From positions 1-5,724 of the forward strand of contig CALGOO010000341.1 in assembly GCA_937960715.1 (NCBI GenBank): a stretch of 5,724 nt of DNA. The letters run 5' to 3'. This DNA comes from an uncultured Candidatus Competibacteraceae bacterium (GTDB lineage: Bacteria > Pseudomonadota > Gammaproteobacteria > Competibacterales > Competibacteraceae). The first letter of the stretch is position 1. Every line of letters begins with the position of its first letter. The notes beneath the pieces are model-generated. The model did no database searches and was not told the DNA's origin. It worked only from the letters and a program-made list of their open reading frames with translations. Positions 5,526 through 5,724 of the stretch are shown in pieces. The position numbers were made by a program, and so were the translations under genes.

Positions 5526-5583
5526 AACCATCCCCCGGCAGAGCCGGGGGCTTTCGTTCATGAGCCGCTCAAAGCGGCTAATC
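5526..5583 (+). repeat. ~58-bp direct repeat, copy 2
   Basis: This is the partner of 4241-4299. It contains a stronger version of the left hairpin, CCCCCGGC (5532-5539), loop AGA, GCCGGGGG (5543-5550), which is degenerate in copy 1. It then has the 33-bp identical part with AGCCGCT (5563-5569), loop CAA, AGCGGCT (5573-5579) and AATC. Unlike copy 1 it runs straight into further hairpins. Confidence 0.9.
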
Positions 5584-5724
5584 GGGGTCGCTAACGCGGC
5601 CCCACCTTCGGGGACCACCTACAGGTGGTTAAGGGGGTCGCTAACGCGGCCCTCCTAGCGGGTACCCCCTGATGATCTTTAAAAATTTAATCCGGTACTG
5701 CTAGCCCCACGTAGCGCAGCAGTT
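5560..5724 (+). ncRNA. HEARO-like structured RNA (candidate IscB omega-RNA), runs off the edge
   Basis: The region is a chain of stable hairpins. They are AGCCGCT/AGCGGCT (5563-5579, then UAAUC), GGGGTCGC-TAAC-GCGGCCCC (5584-5603, one G-T pair), ACCACC-TACA-GGTGGT (5614-5629) and a second GGGGTCGC-TAAC-GCGGCCCT (5634-5653). An alternative long-range pairing of GGGGGT (5633-5638) with ACCCCC (5664-5669) is possible. The unpaired stretch CCTGATGATCTTTAAAAATT and TAATCC follows (5668-5693). HEARO RNAs, the guides of IscB nucleases, are located at the left end of IS605-like ISC elements, begin at an ATGA or GTGA insertion site, and precede the iscB gene. Here ATGA is at 5560-5563, and the hairpin-UAAUC and CUGAU...UUAAAUCC blocks resemble the omega-RNA I remember for OgeuIscB. 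The guide would be the ~16 nt just before ATGA (5544-5559). iscB itself should start right of the window; it is not visible. An alternative is a TnpB-type right-end RNA read on the minus strand. Confidence 0.48.
5584..5653 (+). repeat. Pair of identical 19-bp hairpin repeats, 50 bp apart
   Basis: GGGGTCGCTAACGCGGCCC occurs at 5584-5602 and 5634-5652. Each copy folds on itself with a TAAC loop and separates the ACCACC/GGTGGT hairpin. Because both arms are the same, the two can also pair with each other's partner strands, giving alternative folds. Confidence 0.85.

Noticed and set aside
5532..5550. Rho-independent terminator (8-bp GC hairpin, loop AGA)
   Set aside because: The following bases (CTTTCGTT) lack a T-run, and the hairpin belongs to a repeat with a degenerate second copy, so it is better described as part of the repeat.
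5502..5618. N-terminal extension (LATPISRFERLMNESPRL) of the small minus-strand gene
   Set aside because: This peptide is the translation of the repeat and hairpins. The same ISRFERLMNES string appears antisense to fcl at copy 1, so it reflects the repeat and not a protein domain.
5560..5724. Right end and reRNA of a TnpB (IS200/IS605) element read on the minus strand
   Set aside because: It cannot be excluded, but the ATGA start, the UAAUC after the first hairpin and the order of blocks fit a plus-strand HEARO RNA better, and no clear TnpB C-terminus is seen in the last bases of the window.

Overview
The window is GC-rich, with compact, short-spaced genes. It reads as part of a bacterial surface-polysaccharide locus that mobile DNA has repeatedly broken. 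The protein families (DUF3782-type nucleases, DUF433/PIN-like pairs, Gmd/Fcl) fit a gammaproteobacterium of the purple-sulfur or Competibacter sort. That placement is an impression from family content, not a proven assignment.

Left part (1-1035, all minus strand). A polysaccharide flippase (Wzx type) runs off the left edge. Its last ~16 codons look foreign, and the outer 49 bases resemble the terminus of an IS21-family insertion sequence. Upstream of it is gene debris: the first ~32 codons of a UDP-GlcNAc 2-epimerase gene (wecB), the C-terminal half of a RelE/ParE-like toxin, and a second, internal piece of wecB. The two wecB pieces lie in the wrong order for one gene, so the debris is rearranged and not merely decayed.

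Centre (1036-4279). A minus-strand DUF3782 protein joins a long tandem-repeat coiled coil to a PD-(D/E)XK nuclease-like domain. It diverges from a tight two-gene operon, gmd then fcl, whose stop and start codons overlap by one base. Together these enzymes convert GDP-mannose to GDP-L-fucose, a donor sugar for O-antigen, capsule or exopolysaccharide, which matches the flippase and wecB remnants.

Right part (4241-5724). fcl converges with an N-terminally truncated DUF3782-like nuclease-domain gene. A ~58-bp repeat sits across their junction and supplies the stop codons of both. A complete two-gene toxin-antitoxin-like module (DUF433 plus a DUF5615 PIN-like protein) follows. Then comes an AT-richer minus-strand fragment resembling the tail of a phage-type repressor, and a second copy of the ~58-bp repeat.

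This second copy leads into a chain of strong hairpins continuing to the right edge. It begins at ATGA, has a hairpin followed by UAAUC, and ends in a CUGAU / UUUAAUCC stretch. I read it as a HEARO RNA (the omega-RNA guide of an IscB element), with the iscB gene expected just beyond the window. The first repeat copy would then be a truncated left-end remnant of the same element type. This is the most interesting part of the window, but it is inferred from remembered features of the RNA class and needs a covariance-model search.
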